Assembly: GCF_000010325.1 (NCBI RefSeq)
Contig: NC_009662.1
Location: 578,501-642,500, forward strand
Origin: Nitratiruptor sp. SB155-2
GTDB taxonomy: Bacteria > Campylobacterota > Campylobacteria > Campylobacterales > Nitratiruptoraceae
DNA: 64,000 nucleotides
Direction of reading: 5' to 3'
The notes beneath the pieces were generated by a model. That model ran no database searches. It saw only the letters and a list, made by a program, of their open reading frames with translations, and was not told where the DNA came from. Positions 1-8,150 of the stretch are shown one piece after another. Each line of letters opens with the position of its first letter. Position 1 is the stretch's first letter. A program made the translations under genes and the position numbers.

Positions 1-1035
1 CGTTACTATTCAAAATTCAGTACATGCGATAGATGTGAAGCAATCTGCCCGGCTGATGCTATTGAAACGAAAGAGGCGGGAGTTGCGATTTATCAAGATA
101 AATGTATAGAGTGTGGAGGCTGCGTTGGTGTATGTCCGACAGAGGCACTGAGTTTGAGTGATTTTAGTGTAACCAATTTCTTTTTCGAGTTTTTAAATCA
201 AGAAGAGAGTGTTATTAGCTGCAAAACGAACTTTGTCTGCTTGGCTGCACTCGGTACGGAGTATATGATTGCTTTGGGGCTTGTAAAGGATATCGTTCTC
301 GATATCGGGCATTGCAAAGAGTGTGAACTCCAGGAAAAATGCTTTCCGGCTATCGAAGATATGGTTAGCGAAGCCAATTACGTGCTGCAAACGATTGGTG
401 GCAAAGAGATCAAAGCCGAACTACTCGCAAAAATCAAAGAGAATGAACCAAACAGAAGAGAATTTTTCAATCTTTTTTCTTTGAAAAAAGTGGCCCAAGC
501 CAAAAGTGAGTTTGAATCAAAACTGGATTCCTTGGATAATCCAGAGATCGCTCTTGATGCGGCAGGAGCCAAAGCGATCAAGGAAAAAAGCATTCCCAAC
601 AAAAGGAAACTTCTTTTTACACTTTTGAAAAAGATGGGAAAACCACACGAATATAAGATGCTTGAAAACAGATATCTAAGTTTTACATCGGATAAAACAA
701 TTGATGAATCATGCGATAACTGTTCTATATGTTATCGAATCTGTCCTACCGAGGCTCTGAGTACAACCAGAAAAATGGATGCGATTCTTTTTGATCCACT
801 GCTATGTGTTCGATGTCATCTATGTCATGATGTATGCGAAAAGAAGAGTATTCAGCTTGCCGAAACGTTCGATACAAAAGAGTTTTTTGAGCCTTCTCAG
901 AAAATCTTGGCAAGATTCAATGTGGTTCGATGTATCGACTGTGGCAATTTCTTTACCTATACAGGGGGTGAACAGGTTTGTCCACGATGTAAAGTGGAAG
1001 AGGAAGAGGCAAAAAGTTTATGGGGGATAGGATGA
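1..1035 (+). CDS. Polyferredoxin-like 4Fe-4S protein (5'-truncated by window edge)
   Basis: The frame is open from the first base with no start codon, so the N-terminus lies outside the window. The visible 344 residues begin with two ferredoxin-type cysteine motifs (CDRCEAICP and CIECGGCVGVCP). A middle region of about 180 residues carries extra cysteines (CKTNFVC, CKECELQEKC). Two more motifs follow near the C-terminus (CDNCSICYRICP, CVRCHLCHDVC), then CIDC and CPRC pairs that could bind zinc or iron. This is the pattern of a multi-cluster electron carrier, probably cytoplasmic or membrane-associated. Large ferredoxins of this type occur near formate dehydrogenase genes in Campylobacterota, but the partner is not visible here, so the specific role is inference. 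It overlaps the next gene by ATGA, implying co-translation. Confidence 0.8.
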   Translation, partial: RYYSKFSTCDRCEAICPADAIETKEAGVAIYQDKCIECGGCVGVCPTEALSLSDFSVTNFFFEFLNQEESVISCKTNFVCLAALGTEYMIALGLVKDIVLDIGHCKECELQEKCFPAIEDMVSEANYVLQTIGGKEIKAELLAKIKENEPNRREFFNLFSLKKVAQAKSEFESKLDSLDNPEIALDAAGAKAIKEKSIPNKRKLLFTLLKKMGKPHEYKMLENRYLSFTSDKTIDESCDNCSICYRICPTEALSTTRKMDAILFDPLLCVRCHLCHDVCEKKSIQLAETFDTKEFFEPSQKILARFNVVRCIDCGNFFTYTGGEQVCPRCKVEEEEAKSLWGIG

Positions 1036-1394
1036 ATCCAGCAGATATTCATGGGAAAAAACTGATAGCCGTAGCAGGTACGGATGTATTTGGAAAACAG
1101 TTTATTTCGGTTGTCAATAAAGAGATTGCATCGAAAAATCTTTTTATGATAGGCATAAATATCAATGAAGAGGATTTTGGTTTTTTTATACACAACCTGA
1201 AAGACTCGAAGGTGGAAGTGACTATTTTTATGCCAGAATTTCAGAAAAAGTCGGCTGATTTTTTTGGACTCGATGGATATTTGATAATGAGTTACAAAGA
1301 GGGTGACGCATTCAAGTTTGTTACAGCACCTAATGAAACGTTGATAGACGATCAAAAACTATTTGAACTATCACAAAATATCGGTACTAACTAA
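1032..1394 (+). CDS. Hypothetical protein, 120 aa
   Basis: I do not recognise this family. I chose the ATG at 1032 because it overlaps the upstream stop as ATGA and has a GGGGGATAGG ribosome-binding stretch just before it; an in-frame ATG at 1020 would lie deep in the upstream gene. The protein is soluble, with no signal peptide or membrane segment, and alternates hydrophobic strands with charged segments, suggesting a small alpha/beta fold. It has no cysteine. Tight coupling to the polyferredoxin suggests a shared operon and possibly an accessory role in the same redox complex, which is inference. Its last codons and stop lie inside the left arm of the palindrome at 1385-1540. Confidence 0.7.
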   Translation: MNPADIHGKKLIAVAGTDVFGKQFISVVNKEIASKNLFMIGININEEDFGFFIHNLKDSKVEVTIFMPEFQKKSADFFGLDGYLIMSYKEGDAFKFVTAPNETLIDDQKLFELSQNIGTN

Positions 1395-1540
1395 ATACAC
1401 TCAACAAGAGTGTAAATTTTTAACGCTACAAAAAAGCTAAAAAGTGCAAACAGCTACGGCTGCCCTACGGGTAGAGTGCACTTTTTTTAACGCTTTTTCT
1501 TTGCTAAAATTTACAACTGTTTCGCTTTATTTAGTTAGTA
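1385..1540. repeat. 156-bp imperfect palindrome (four nested stems)
   Basis: Four perfect inverted segments nest in order: 1385-1397 with 1528-1540 (13 bp), 1412-1420 with 1506-1514 (9 bp), 1431-1437 with 1492-1498 (7 bp), and 1439-1448 with 1477-1486 (10 bp). A 28-nt apical region contains a short CTAC/GTAG pair. The left arm includes the stop codon of the 120-aa gene; the right arm ends 27 bp before the next start codon. No ORF fits inside. It could be a MITE-like insertion, a long structured RNA or an elaborate terminator. The symmetry is directly visible; the function is unknown. Confidence 0.75.
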
Positions 1541-1567
1541 TAAAATATCAAAGGCAAGGAAAAGAAT

Positions 1568-2038
1568 ATGGATTTCAATCTAGATGATTTGAGAAAAGAG
1601 TTTGATGCCCTGAAGGCTGCAAAAGATTTCAAAGAGGAAGAGGCGTGCGAAATAGGGTGTGAACCTGCTGAAGAGGTGGAAGGGTTTATTGAAACAGTTC
1701 AAAAATATATGCTTGCACCTGTCAACTGTGGCGTCTACTATAGCAGACTCGATATTAAGATTATCGGGCTGATGATCGAGGAAGATGTACAGGTTCGAGA
1801 GCGAAAAAGAATGATCCGAGATATTCTTCGCTCGATTACTTCCAAAGAGGCTTTGGCAAATCTATTTGAGGTGATTGAAAAGGTAGGACAGGAGAAGGTC
1901 GATATTTACGATCAGCTAAGCCAGGCATTTCCGAATTCCAAGCCTATTTTTGATAACAAAAAGGCAAAGTTTCAAGAATTCAAAAAAGTTTTGGCAAAAA
2001 TTTTAGAAGATTTTGAAGAGGTGGAAGAGGAGATTTAG
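1568..2038 (+). CDS. Hypothetical protein, 156 aa
   Basis: No family is recognised. The start ATG has an AAGGAAAAG ribosome-binding site. The protein is strongly charged and probably helical, with two cysteines near residues 26 and 30, and an acidic C-terminus ending in EEVEEEI. A central block (about residues 55-110) rich in isoleucine, arginine and glutamate resembles a helical bundle. There is no signal peptide or membrane span. It sits alone between the palindrome and the convergent phoU gene, whose stop codon overlaps its own by 4 bp. It may be transcribed from its own promoter right of the palindrome, where TATAAA-like sequence occurs around 1539-1545. Confidence 0.65.
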   Translation: MDFNLDDLRKEFDALKAAKDFKEEEACEIGCEPAEEVEGFIETVQKYMLAPVNCGVYYSRLDIKIIGLMIEEDVQVRERKRMIRDILRSITSKEALANLFEVIEKVGQEKVDIYDQLSQAFPNSKPIFDNKKAKFQEFKKVLAKILEDFEEVEEEI

Positions 2039-2703
2039 AAATTCTCTAATCTTCCACCTTTTTTAGCAAACATCAAAAGTTTTGCAATCTCTACGGCTCT
2101 ATCTGCCGTTCTTTCCAATTTTCTACATGAAGACAATACATTTAAAAAGTCAGTGAGTTTTGTCGTATCTTTGCATAGATTTTCTAATAGTTCTTTTTCA
2201 AAAAGTGTGAAAATTTCATCTGTTTTACTCTCTTCAACAAGAGTTTTGCGATAAAGTTCTTCTACATCATCAAGATTTTCGATTCGTAAAATTCTTAAAG
2301 AGTATTCAAGTGCTTCTATAGCTGTTTCGTGCAGTTGAATGATATAGTTATCCAACAGAGTAAATTCGATCTCGTTTTTTATATGTTTTGCCATGTTTTT
2401 TGCGTATGATTTGGCGTAGTCACCTACGCGCACTATCTCATTTGTCAGTTTGATATAGGCTATGAGCTCTCTTAGTTGACTTGCTTCAGGACCAAAAAGA
2501 GCAATTGTTTTTACTACTTCGTTATCTATATCTCTTGCCTCGTTATCAAGAGATTTGACGAGTTCTGAAACCGATTTAAACTCATTAATGTCTTTGTTTT
2601 TGAAAGAATCTAGTGCAATCTTGTGTGCGTTGATGACTTTTTCGGCAGCATCGGATACGAGTTTGTTAATGTGTTCCAGCCTCTCTTGATAATTTTTAAG
2701 CAT
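2035..2703 (-). CDS. phoU: PhoU-type phosphate regulator
   Basis: The 222-residue, all-helical protein has the two-fold PhoU repeat: each half is a three-helix bundle with acidic metal-binding positions, for example the first-half segment around residues 70-110 (PEASQLRELIAYIKLTNEI, then RVGDYAKSYA) and the second-half segment near 195-210 (RKLERTADRAVEIA). PhoU proteins link the Pst transporter to the phosphate-sensing two-component system and lower Pst activity when phosphate is plentiful. The length matches the family. The gene diverges from pstS across a 129-bp region holding Pho-box-like repeats, so both could share control. Its start is preceded by AAGGATCAG. Confidence 0.9.
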   Translation of the reverse strand: MLKNYQERLEHINKLVSDAAEKVINAHKIALDSFKNKDINEFKSVSELVKSLDNEARDIDNEVVKTIALFGPEASQLRELIAYIKLTNEIVRVGDYAKSYAKNMAKHIKNEIEFTLLDNYIIQLHETAIEALEYSLRILRIENLDDVEELYRKTLVEESKTDEIFTLFEKELLENLCKDTTKLTDFLNVLSSCRKLERTADRAVEIAKLLMFAKKGGRLENF

Positions 2704-2740
2704 TCTGATCCTTATGATTTGTTTTTTATCAATTGTACAT

Positions 2741-2794
2741 CATTTTGATTACATTTTGATAACAGCCTTGTAACCATTTTGTAACCTTGTTACC
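2741..2794 (+). promoter_or_regulatory. Pho-box-like direct repeats upstream of pstS
   Basis: CATTTTGAT occurs at 2741-2749 and 2752-2760, exactly 11 bp apart. TTGTAACC occurs at 2768-2775 and 2779-2786, again 11 bp apart, followed by TTGTTACC at 2787-2794. Direct repeats on one helical turn are the hallmark of PhoB/PhoP-type operators. The site lies between divergent phoU and pstS, about 40 bp before the pstS start. Binding by a Pho regulator is inferred from position and phasing. Confidence 0.65.
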
Positions 2795-2832
2795 TTATCA
2801 TTTCGGTGTGGAAAACAAACAAAGGAGCATCA

Positions 2833-3849
2833 ATGCTGAAAAAAGTAAGCTTGATAGCAGCTGCTGTAATGAATCTGGTTAGTGCGGCAAATGCAGACAA
2901 GATCAGCGGAGCAGGAGCGACATTTCCAGCCCCAGTCTATTATGAATGGGCATACGATTACCAAAAGGCCACTGGTGTCGAAGTGAACTATCAATCTATC
3001 GGAAGTGGTGGCGGAATCAAACAGATCAGCGCAAGAACGGTAGATTTTGGTGCAAGTGACAAACCGCTGAAACCAAAACAACTTGATAGAAAGAGACTTT
3101 ACCAATTTCCTGCAGTTATCGGAAGCATCGTCCTTGCATACAATATCCCGGGCATAGGTGATATGCAGCTCAAACTTGAAAACAGAGATGTTGCTGATAT
3201 ATTTCTAGGAAAAATACAATTTTGGGACGATAAAGCGATCGCTGAAGACAATCCGGGAGTAAAACTTCCTCATAAGAAAATTGTAGTGGTTCATAGAAGT
3301 GATGGCAGCGGAACAACGTTCAACTTTACATACTATTTGAGTGGAGTGAGTGAAGAGTGGGCAAACAATGTCGGAACAGGAAAAGCTGTAGATTGGCCGG
3401 TTGGACTTGGCGGAAAAGGAAATGAAGGGGTAAGTAATCTTATCAAACAAACGCCATACAGCATCGGATATGTTGAATATGCATATAAACTAAAAAACAA
3501 TTTTGCTGCTGCAGTTATTCAGACAAAAAGCGGAAAATGGGTACAACCTACTGAAGAAAATTTCAAAGCGGCAGCTGCGCATGCGAAATGGGGTCCAAAG
3601 AACCATTTCTATCAGGTGTTGGCGCTTCAACCAGGAGATAACAGTTATCCGATTGTAGCTGGAACATTTATTTTACTTCCAAGAGAGAAAACCGAAACGA
3701 ATAAAAAAGTGACAGCATTTTTTGACTGGGCATTCAAACATGGTGATGCAGCGGCGAAGAAACTTGGATACATCCCGCTCCCGGCATCTACTAAAGAGAA
3801 GATTCGAGAGTACTGGAAAATACACGGTATCGCTCCTGAGAGCAAATAG
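2833..3849 (+). CDS. pstS: Periplasmic phosphate-binding protein PstS
   Basis: The ATG at 2833 follows AAAGGAG with normal spacing and begins a standard signal peptide (MLKKVSLIAAAVMNLVSAANA). An upstream in-frame GTG at 2806 lacks both features. The 338-residue precursor carries the PstS signatures: SGAGATFPAPVY after cleavage, YQSIGSGGGI, the phosphate-binding DFGASD loop, and HRSDGSGTTFNFT. It captures phosphate in the periplasm and delivers it to PstCA. The gene follows Pho-box-like repeats and starts a probable pstS-porin-pstCAB transcription unit for phosphate starvation. Confidence 0.95.
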   Translation: MLKKVSLIAAAVMNLVSAANADKISGAGATFPAPVYYEWAYDYQKATGVEVNYQSIGSGGGIKQISARTVDFGASDKPLKPKQLDRKRLYQFPAVIGSIVLAYNIPGIGDMQLKLENRDVADIFLGKIQFWDDKAIAEDNPGVKLPHKKIVVVHRSDGSGTTFNFTYYLSGVSEEWANNVGTGKAVDWPVGLGGKGNEGVSNLIKQTPYSIGYVEYAYKLKNNFAAAVIQTKSGKWVQPTEENFKAAAAHAKWGPKNHFYQVLALQPGDNSYPIVAGTFILLPREKTETNKKVTAFFDWAFKHGDAAAKKLGYIPLPASTKEKIREYWKIHGIAPESK

Positions 3850-3871
3850 AAAAATTAAAGGAAGGAAACAA

Positions 3872-5263
3872 ATGAAAAAGATTGCATTAAGTTTGGTTGC
3901 ACTAGTAGCTACTTCTGCGTTTGCTTCAACGATCACTTTGTATCAAGATAAAGATACAGGTGCTATCTATACAAAGCCTGGGCCAAACAGAGTGGCTTTG
4001 GGAGAGTTCATTAGTAAAGACGAGTTAAAAAAAGAGGCTCTTGGTGAAATAAAAAAAGAGTTGCCTTATAAAAACACTTTACAAACGCATTTTCATGTCA
4101 TCAAGAAAAATTCTCCGGAGTTCTTGCTTGGAAAAGAGACTGGACCAAATATGCTCGTTCGTCCTTTTGACAATCCAGATATGTACATGAAATTCGGAGT
4201 TCGTGTGATGGGAACGTTTGAAAACTATAAAGAGGAAAACAAAGCGACAGGCGTTACTGAAGAGGATTTTTGGGATGCATATCTAAGACGGGTGCGCTTT
4301 GAAGTGACAGCTGGATTTGGCAAACACACCTCTTTTACTATGGATATTCGAAACGATAAAGCGAACTATCGAGATAGCGGTGAAAAAGAGTTTAATGTCG
4401 GTGATGCCTATTTGAAAATCAAAAAACCTTTTGGGACATCCCTTGCAAACTTTAAACTCTATCGAGGTAAAATCGATGTATCAAGAACTGAAACTGTAAA
4501 ATCTGCTTATGTAATCCATTATGATCGACCTCATGTCGCAGATGAGGCTGCACAATATATCTCACACAACAGACGGGCAACAAACATCCAGATGTATGGA
4601 AACTGGAAGCACAAAATCGCCTATCAAATTGCTATGGGTGATGGTGTCTACTCTGGAAAACTCAAAGATGCTCGAGGAAAGAAATTTAGTAGTTCTACTG
4701 CAAGTGGTTTTCATCAAGATGAGTTCTTCTATGGTGGGAAAATTGTCCTATCACCATTTGATGGTTGGGAAGAGAAGAAAAGAACAGAAACATATTTTGC
4801 ACAAGGAAAACATTTCTCCATTGGTGCAGCCTATTGGAAAAGTCCAGATATCAATTTTGTAGACGGTAGTGGAAAAGCGGTAAAACTCGATCATACTCTT
4901 ATCAACTATGAACTTTCAGCACACTATAAAGGTGCATTTGTTCAGGCAGAATATTTCAAATTTGATGGTGTTGTGAGTGACTGGAACAATGCACAAGTAG
5001 GTACATCGAATGGTTGGTACGTTACTGGTGAGTATGTTATCCCATCGCTCTACTATATAGCTCCGTTTGCTCGATATGAGAAATGGGATAAGCTCGAGGA
5101 TGCAAACGGATATGATATGAGATCCAAAATCGCGGGTATCAACTGGTATCTAAGAGGCAACTCTACAAAAGTTGGTATCGCATATCAAGAAGATGATTAT
5201 GATGTCAATGTAGGAGATAAAAAAGTCAAAAGACTCAAATTTACCACTCAATGGTTCTTCTAA
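3872..5263 (+). CDS. Phosphate-selective-type outer-membrane porin
   Basis: The ATG at 3872 follows AAAGGAAGG and opens a clear signal peptide (MKKIALSLVALVATSAFAS). The mature protein of about 445 residues is rich in alternating beta strands and ends in phenylalanine (FTTQWFF), the usual outer-membrane barrel signal. The fold and length resemble the phosphate-selective OprO/OprP porin group. A lysine- and glutamate-rich N-terminal stretch (about residues 35-80) may form a periplasmic coiled region. Placement between pstS and pstC supports anion or phosphate passage across the outer membrane under starvation. Selectivity for phosphate is inference, since related porins also carry other anions or polyphosphate. 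Confidence 0.8.
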   Translation: MKKIALSLVALVATSAFASTITLYQDKDTGAIYTKPGPNRVALGEFISKDELKKEALGEIKKELPYKNTLQTHFHVIKKNSPEFLLGKETGPNMLVRPFDNPDMYMKFGVRVMGTFENYKEENKATGVTEEDFWDAYLRRVRFEVTAGFGKHTSFTMDIRNDKANYRDSGEKEFNVGDAYLKIKKPFGTSLANFKLYRGKIDVSRTETVKSAYVIHYDRPHVADEAAQYISHNRRATNIQMYGNWKHKIAYQIAMGDGVYSGKLKDARGKKFSSSTASGFHQDEFFYGGKIVLSPFDGWEEKKRTETYFAQGKHFSIGAAYWKSPDINFVDGSGKAVKLDHTLINYELSAHYKGAFVQAEYFKFDGVVSDWNNAQVGTSNGWYVTGEYVIPSLYYIAPFARYEKWDKLEDANGYDMRSKIAGINWYLRGNSTKVGIAYQEDDYDVNVGDKKVKRLKFTTQWFF

Positions 5264-5268
5264 ACTAA

Positions 5269-5287
5269 TCGGCGATCTTTTCGCCGA
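5269..5287 (+). terminator. Hairpin after porin gene, possible attenuator
   Basis: TCGGCGA (5269-5275) and TCGCCGA (5281-5287) form a perfect 7-bp stem with a 5-nt loop just after the porin stop. No T-run follows, so it may be a partial terminator or an mRNA-stabilising hairpin that lowers pstCAB relative to pstS and the porin. Confidence 0.45.
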
Positions 5288-5290
5288 ATA

Positions 5291-5324
5291 TTGTAACCAA
5301 AATGAAATCATCTTGTAATATAAT
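5291..5324 (+). promoter_or_regulatory. Second Pho-box-like site and -10 element before pstC
   Basis: TTGTAACC at 5291-5298 is identical to the repeats upstream of pstS. TTGTAAT at 5313-5319 lies 22 bp downstream, two helical turns away, and runs into TATAAT at 5319-5324. The pstC start is 29 bp further on. This suggests a separate Pho-regulated promoter for pstCAB. Confidence 0.5.
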
Positions 5325-5352
5325 CTTCGCAAAAACATAGGAGCATCTCCAC

Positions 5353-6213
5353 ATGAGAAAAGCCCTCGATTTTCTTTTTAAACATATAGCGCTGATATCG
5401 GCAGTCTCCGTTTTGATAGTGCTTGTCGCAATTTTTGCAATTTTGTTGAAAGAAGCGCTTCCTGCAATCAATGCTTTTGGCTGGAAGTTTTTGATCAATA
5501 CAAGATGGGCGCCAAACATGGAGATTTTTGGAGGACTTCCTGCGATCTATGGCTCCATAATGTCCACGCTCATCGCTATGCTCATCGCTACACCGATGGC
5601 TATAGGGGTAGCTATATTTTTGACAGAGATCGCTCATGCGAAACTGAAAGGCCCTATAGGAACGGCAATTGAGATGCTTGCTGCTATTCCTTCCATTATC
5701 TATGGTATGTGGGGTCTCTTTTTCTTTGCACCTTATATCAGGGAGTGGTTTGGTGGCAATGGTCTTGGATTACTAACGGCTGGTATAGTACTTGCTATTA
5801 TGATCTTGCCGTTTATGGCTGCAATCACCAGAGACAGTATGAATACAACGCCAGATGTTTTGAAAGAGTCAGCCTACGCTTTGGGTGCTACAAAGTGGGA
5901 TGTGGTCAAAGATGTGGTGATTCCTTTTGCAAAAGCCGGAATCATTGGATCCATCATCCTGGCCCTTGGACGTGCCATTGGTGAAACGATGGCAGTGACA
6001 TTTGTTATGGGGAATGCACACAAAATCCCAAAACATTTGACCGATCCGGCAACCAGTATACCTGTGACATTGGCAAATGAGTTTACAGAAGCAGACAGCG
6101 ATCTGTACTATTCAAGCCTCTTTTACCTTGCTCTCATTTTATTCGTTATCAGTTTCATTGTGATCGCTTTTGCGAAGTTCTACTTTCTTAGAAAATTAAG
6201 GGCTGTAAAATGA
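5353..6213 (+). CDS. pstC: Phosphate ABC transporter permease PstC
   Basis: This 286-residue inner-membrane protein has about six hydrophobic segments and the permease EAA loop (ESAYALGATKWDVVKDVV, then GRAIGETMAV) near residues 172-215. PstC pairs with PstA to form the phosphate channel. The ATG has an AGGAG site upstream. The gene overlaps pstA by ATGA. The order pstC-pstA-pstB is typical. Nothing is missing compared with the usual length of about 290-320 residues. Confidence 0.95.
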   Translation: MRKALDFLFKHIALISAVSVLIVLVAIFAILLKEALPAINAFGWKFLINTRWAPNMEIFGGLPAIYGSIMSTLIAMLIATPMAIGVAIFLTEIAHAKLKGPIGTAIEMLAAIPSIIYGMWGLFFFAPYIREWFGGNGLGLLTAGIVLAIMILPFMAAITRDSMNTTPDVLKESAYALGATKWDVVKDVVIPFAKAGIIGSIILALGRAIGETMAVTFVMGNAHKIPKHLTDPATSIPVTLANEFTEADSDLYYSSLFYLALILFVISFIVIAFAKFYFLRKLRAVK

Positions 6214-7037
6214 GAAAAAGAAAAATAATCAATGTTATTATTATGTCCTTATCGACAATAGCCGCTCTTATAGGTCTCTTTTTCCTCTTTTGGATTTTAT
6301 GGGTTCTGTTTAGTAAAGGGTTGGATGCAATGAGCATCAAAATTTTCACCCTTGATACGGCTCCTCCAGGGCGTGAAGGGGGACTGAGAAATGCTCTTGT
6401 GGGGCAATTGATTCTAGTTGGTGTGGCTTCTTTGATCGGTATTCCTCTTGGTATCATGGCTGGGACATATTTGAGTGAATATGGTGGGAACTCCAAATTT
6501 TCCAACTTTTTAAGAGACATTAGTGATATTATGATGAGTGCTCCTTCTATCGTTATTGGCGCTTTTGTTTATGCAATACTAGTAGCCCCTGTAGGACATT
6601 TTAGTGGTTGGGCAGGTGCTGTGGCCCTGGCCATCATGATGATTCCGATAGTATTAAGAACGACAGATGATATGCTTTCCCTCGTTTCCAAACAGCTACG
6701 AGAAGCTGCCTATGCCCTGGGAGCTCCAAAATATAAAGTGATTATGCAAGTGGTCTATCGGGGGGCAAAAGTTGGTATGCTTACAGGGATTTTACTCTCC
6801 ATTGCAAGGATTGCAGGTGAGACGGCTCCACTTCTTTTTACATCCTTCAATAACAATTTCTATACGACGAATTTAGATGAAGCCATGGCTTCTTTGACTG
6901 TTACAATGTTTAATTTTGCGACGAGTCCATATGATGATTGGATCAAGCTTGGATGGGCCGCAGCATTTATTTTAGGTGCTTTTGTGCTTTTTGTGAATAT
7001 AATAGGCCGAATGATTATCAAGAAAAAGGTTAAGTAA
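6210..7037 (+). CDS. pstA: Phosphate ABC transporter permease PstA
   Basis: The 275-residue membrane protein has six predicted spans and the PstA-type EAA loop ([19 protein letters not shown] followed by [14 protein letters not shown]). It is the second half of the transmembrane phosphate channel. It starts within the pstC stop (ATGA), and its own stop shares a base with the pstB start (TAATG), indicating strict translational coupling. The N-terminus is lysine/arginine-rich, as expected for a cytoplasmic tail. Confidence 0.95.
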   Translation: MRKRKIINVIIMSLSTIAALIGLFFLFWILWVLFSKGLDAMSIKIFTLDTAPPGREGGLRNALVGQLILVGVASLIGIPLGIMAGTYLSEYGGNSKFSNFLRDISDIMMSAPSIVIGAFVYAILVAPVGHFSGWAGAVALAIMMIPIVLRTTDDMLSLVSKQLREAAYALGAPKYKVIMQVVYRGAKVGMLTGILLSIARIAGETAPLLFTSFNNNFYTTNLDEAMASLTVTMFNFATSPYDDWIKLGWAAAFILGAFVLFVNIIGRMIIKKKVK

Positions 7038-7822
7038 TGGCAGTGTTGTGTGAAGTGAAAGAGCCAAAAGAGATTGAGATTAAAAATTTTAGCTTCTATT
7101 ATAAAGGAAGCGATAGACCGGCACTTAAAAATATTACACTTCCAGTTGCAAAAAACAGAGTGACAGCGCTTATAGGTCCTAGCGGATGTGGGAAATCGAC
7201 ACTTCTCAGAAGCCTCAATCGTATTCATGATCTCTATCCGGGAAATCGGTATGAAGGTGAAGTTCTTTTTGAAGGAAGAAATATTCTGGAAAAAAAGATT
7301 GACCTCATTGCACTTCGTATCAAAATAGGGATGATTTTTCAAAAACCGACCCCTTTTCCTATGAGTATTTTTGATAATGTCGCTTATGGACTGAGGCTTC
7401 AAGGGATTAAAAACAAAACTGAACTAAAGGATAGAGTGGAAGAGGCTTTAAAGGGTGCTGCTTTGTGGGATGAGGTGAAAGATAGACTCAAAGATGATGC
7501 CAATGCCCTCTCAGGTGGGCAGCAGCAGCGTCTCTGTATTGCACGAGCGGTGGCAGTGAAGCCAAAAGTGTTGCTTTTTGACGAACCGACCAGTGCACTC
7601 GACCCTATCAGTACCCAAGCGATTGAGGAGTTGGTGATCGAGCTCAAAGATCAGATGACCATAGTTATCGTAACTCACAACATGCAGCAAGCTGCAAGGA
7701 TTAGCGACTATACAGCCTTCATGTATATGGGAGAGCTTATAGAGCTCGGTATTACAGAAGATTTCTTTATCAATCCAAAAGTGAAGCTCTCCGAAGAGTA
7801 CATCACTGGGAAATTTGGCTAA
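7037..7822 (+). CDS. pstB: Phosphate ABC transporter ATPase PstB
   Basis: The 261-residue ATPase has Walker [10 protein letters not shown], a Q-loop ([12 protein letters not shown]), the ABC signature [14 protein letters not shown], Walker [14 protein letters not shown] and the switch histidine (VTHNM). It energises phosphate import through PstCA and ends with the usual EYITGKFG-type tail. Its last 20 bp overlap the end of the convergent minus-strand membrane-protein gene, so the two transcripts meet here without spacing. Confidence 0.96.
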   Translation: MAVLCEVKEPKEIEIKNFSFYYKGSDRPALKNITLPVAKNRVTALIGPSGCGKSTLLRSLNRIHDLYPGNRYEGEVLFEGRNILEKKIDLIALRIKIGMIFQKPTPFPMSIFDNVAYGLRLQGIKNKTELKDRVEEALKGAALWDEVKDRLKDDANALSGGQQQRLCIARAVAVKPKVLLFDEPTSALDPISTQAIEELVIELKDQMTIVIVTHNMQQAARISDYTAFMYMGELIELGITEDFFINPKVKLSEEYITGKFG

Positions 7823-8150
7823 ATTTCCCTCTTCCCGGTGATTTGTTTTTTTGTAACTCCTTATAGAGTCTTTTCATCTTTTGAACAAGCTTCTTAGGGA
7901 TTTGAGGAGCTTGAGGATTATATTTGTACGCTGCGATCTCTTCTAAGACTTCTTGAACTCTTCTATCATTTGGTGCCAACTCTTGTAAAGCGATACTCAG
8001 TTCATAGATATCTTTTGGGGGCTTGGATATGCTCTTTTTCTTTTTTTTCTTGACAATGGCAGCTACAAAAAGTGTAGGAATAATAAGGAGGGCAATAACT
8101 ATGGTTGCCATGAGAAGATGGTGAAACTTTGGCAAAGGCAGTAGATCCAT
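7803..8150 (-). CDS. Small membrane protein of MoxR/Bat operon (DUF4381-like)
   Basis: This 115-residue protein has one strong transmembrane segment (about residues 12-34) followed immediately by six lysines, so the C-terminal part should be cytoplasmic. The tail is helical, with a segment rich in proline and lysine at the end. It is the last gene of the minus-strand Bat/MoxR operon and overlaps the DUF58 gene by one base. Position and shape resemble the DUF4381 proteins found in such operons, but similarity is weak and this label is inference. No catalytic motif is visible. Confidence 0.6.
   Translation of the reverse strand: MDLLPLPKFHHLLMATIVIALLIIPTLFVAAIVKKKKKKSISKPPKDIYELSIALQELAPNDRRVQEVLEEIAAYKYNPQAPQIPKKLVQKMKRLYKELQKNKSPGRGKFSQISQ

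Noticed and set aside
1385-1540. Integron attC site
   Set aside because: The size and folded shape fit, but the ends (TACTAAC and GTTAGTA) do not match the RYYYAAC/GTTRRRY core sites, and no integrase or cassette array is visible.
2806-2832. Upstream GTG start for pstS
   Set aside because: It lacks a ribosome-binding site and would add residues before a clean signal peptide; the ATG at 2833 has AAAGGAG.
3722-3871. Longer porin frame starting inside pstS
   Set aside because: The signal peptide and ribosome-binding site are at 3872, and the upstream part is only the alternate frame of pstS.
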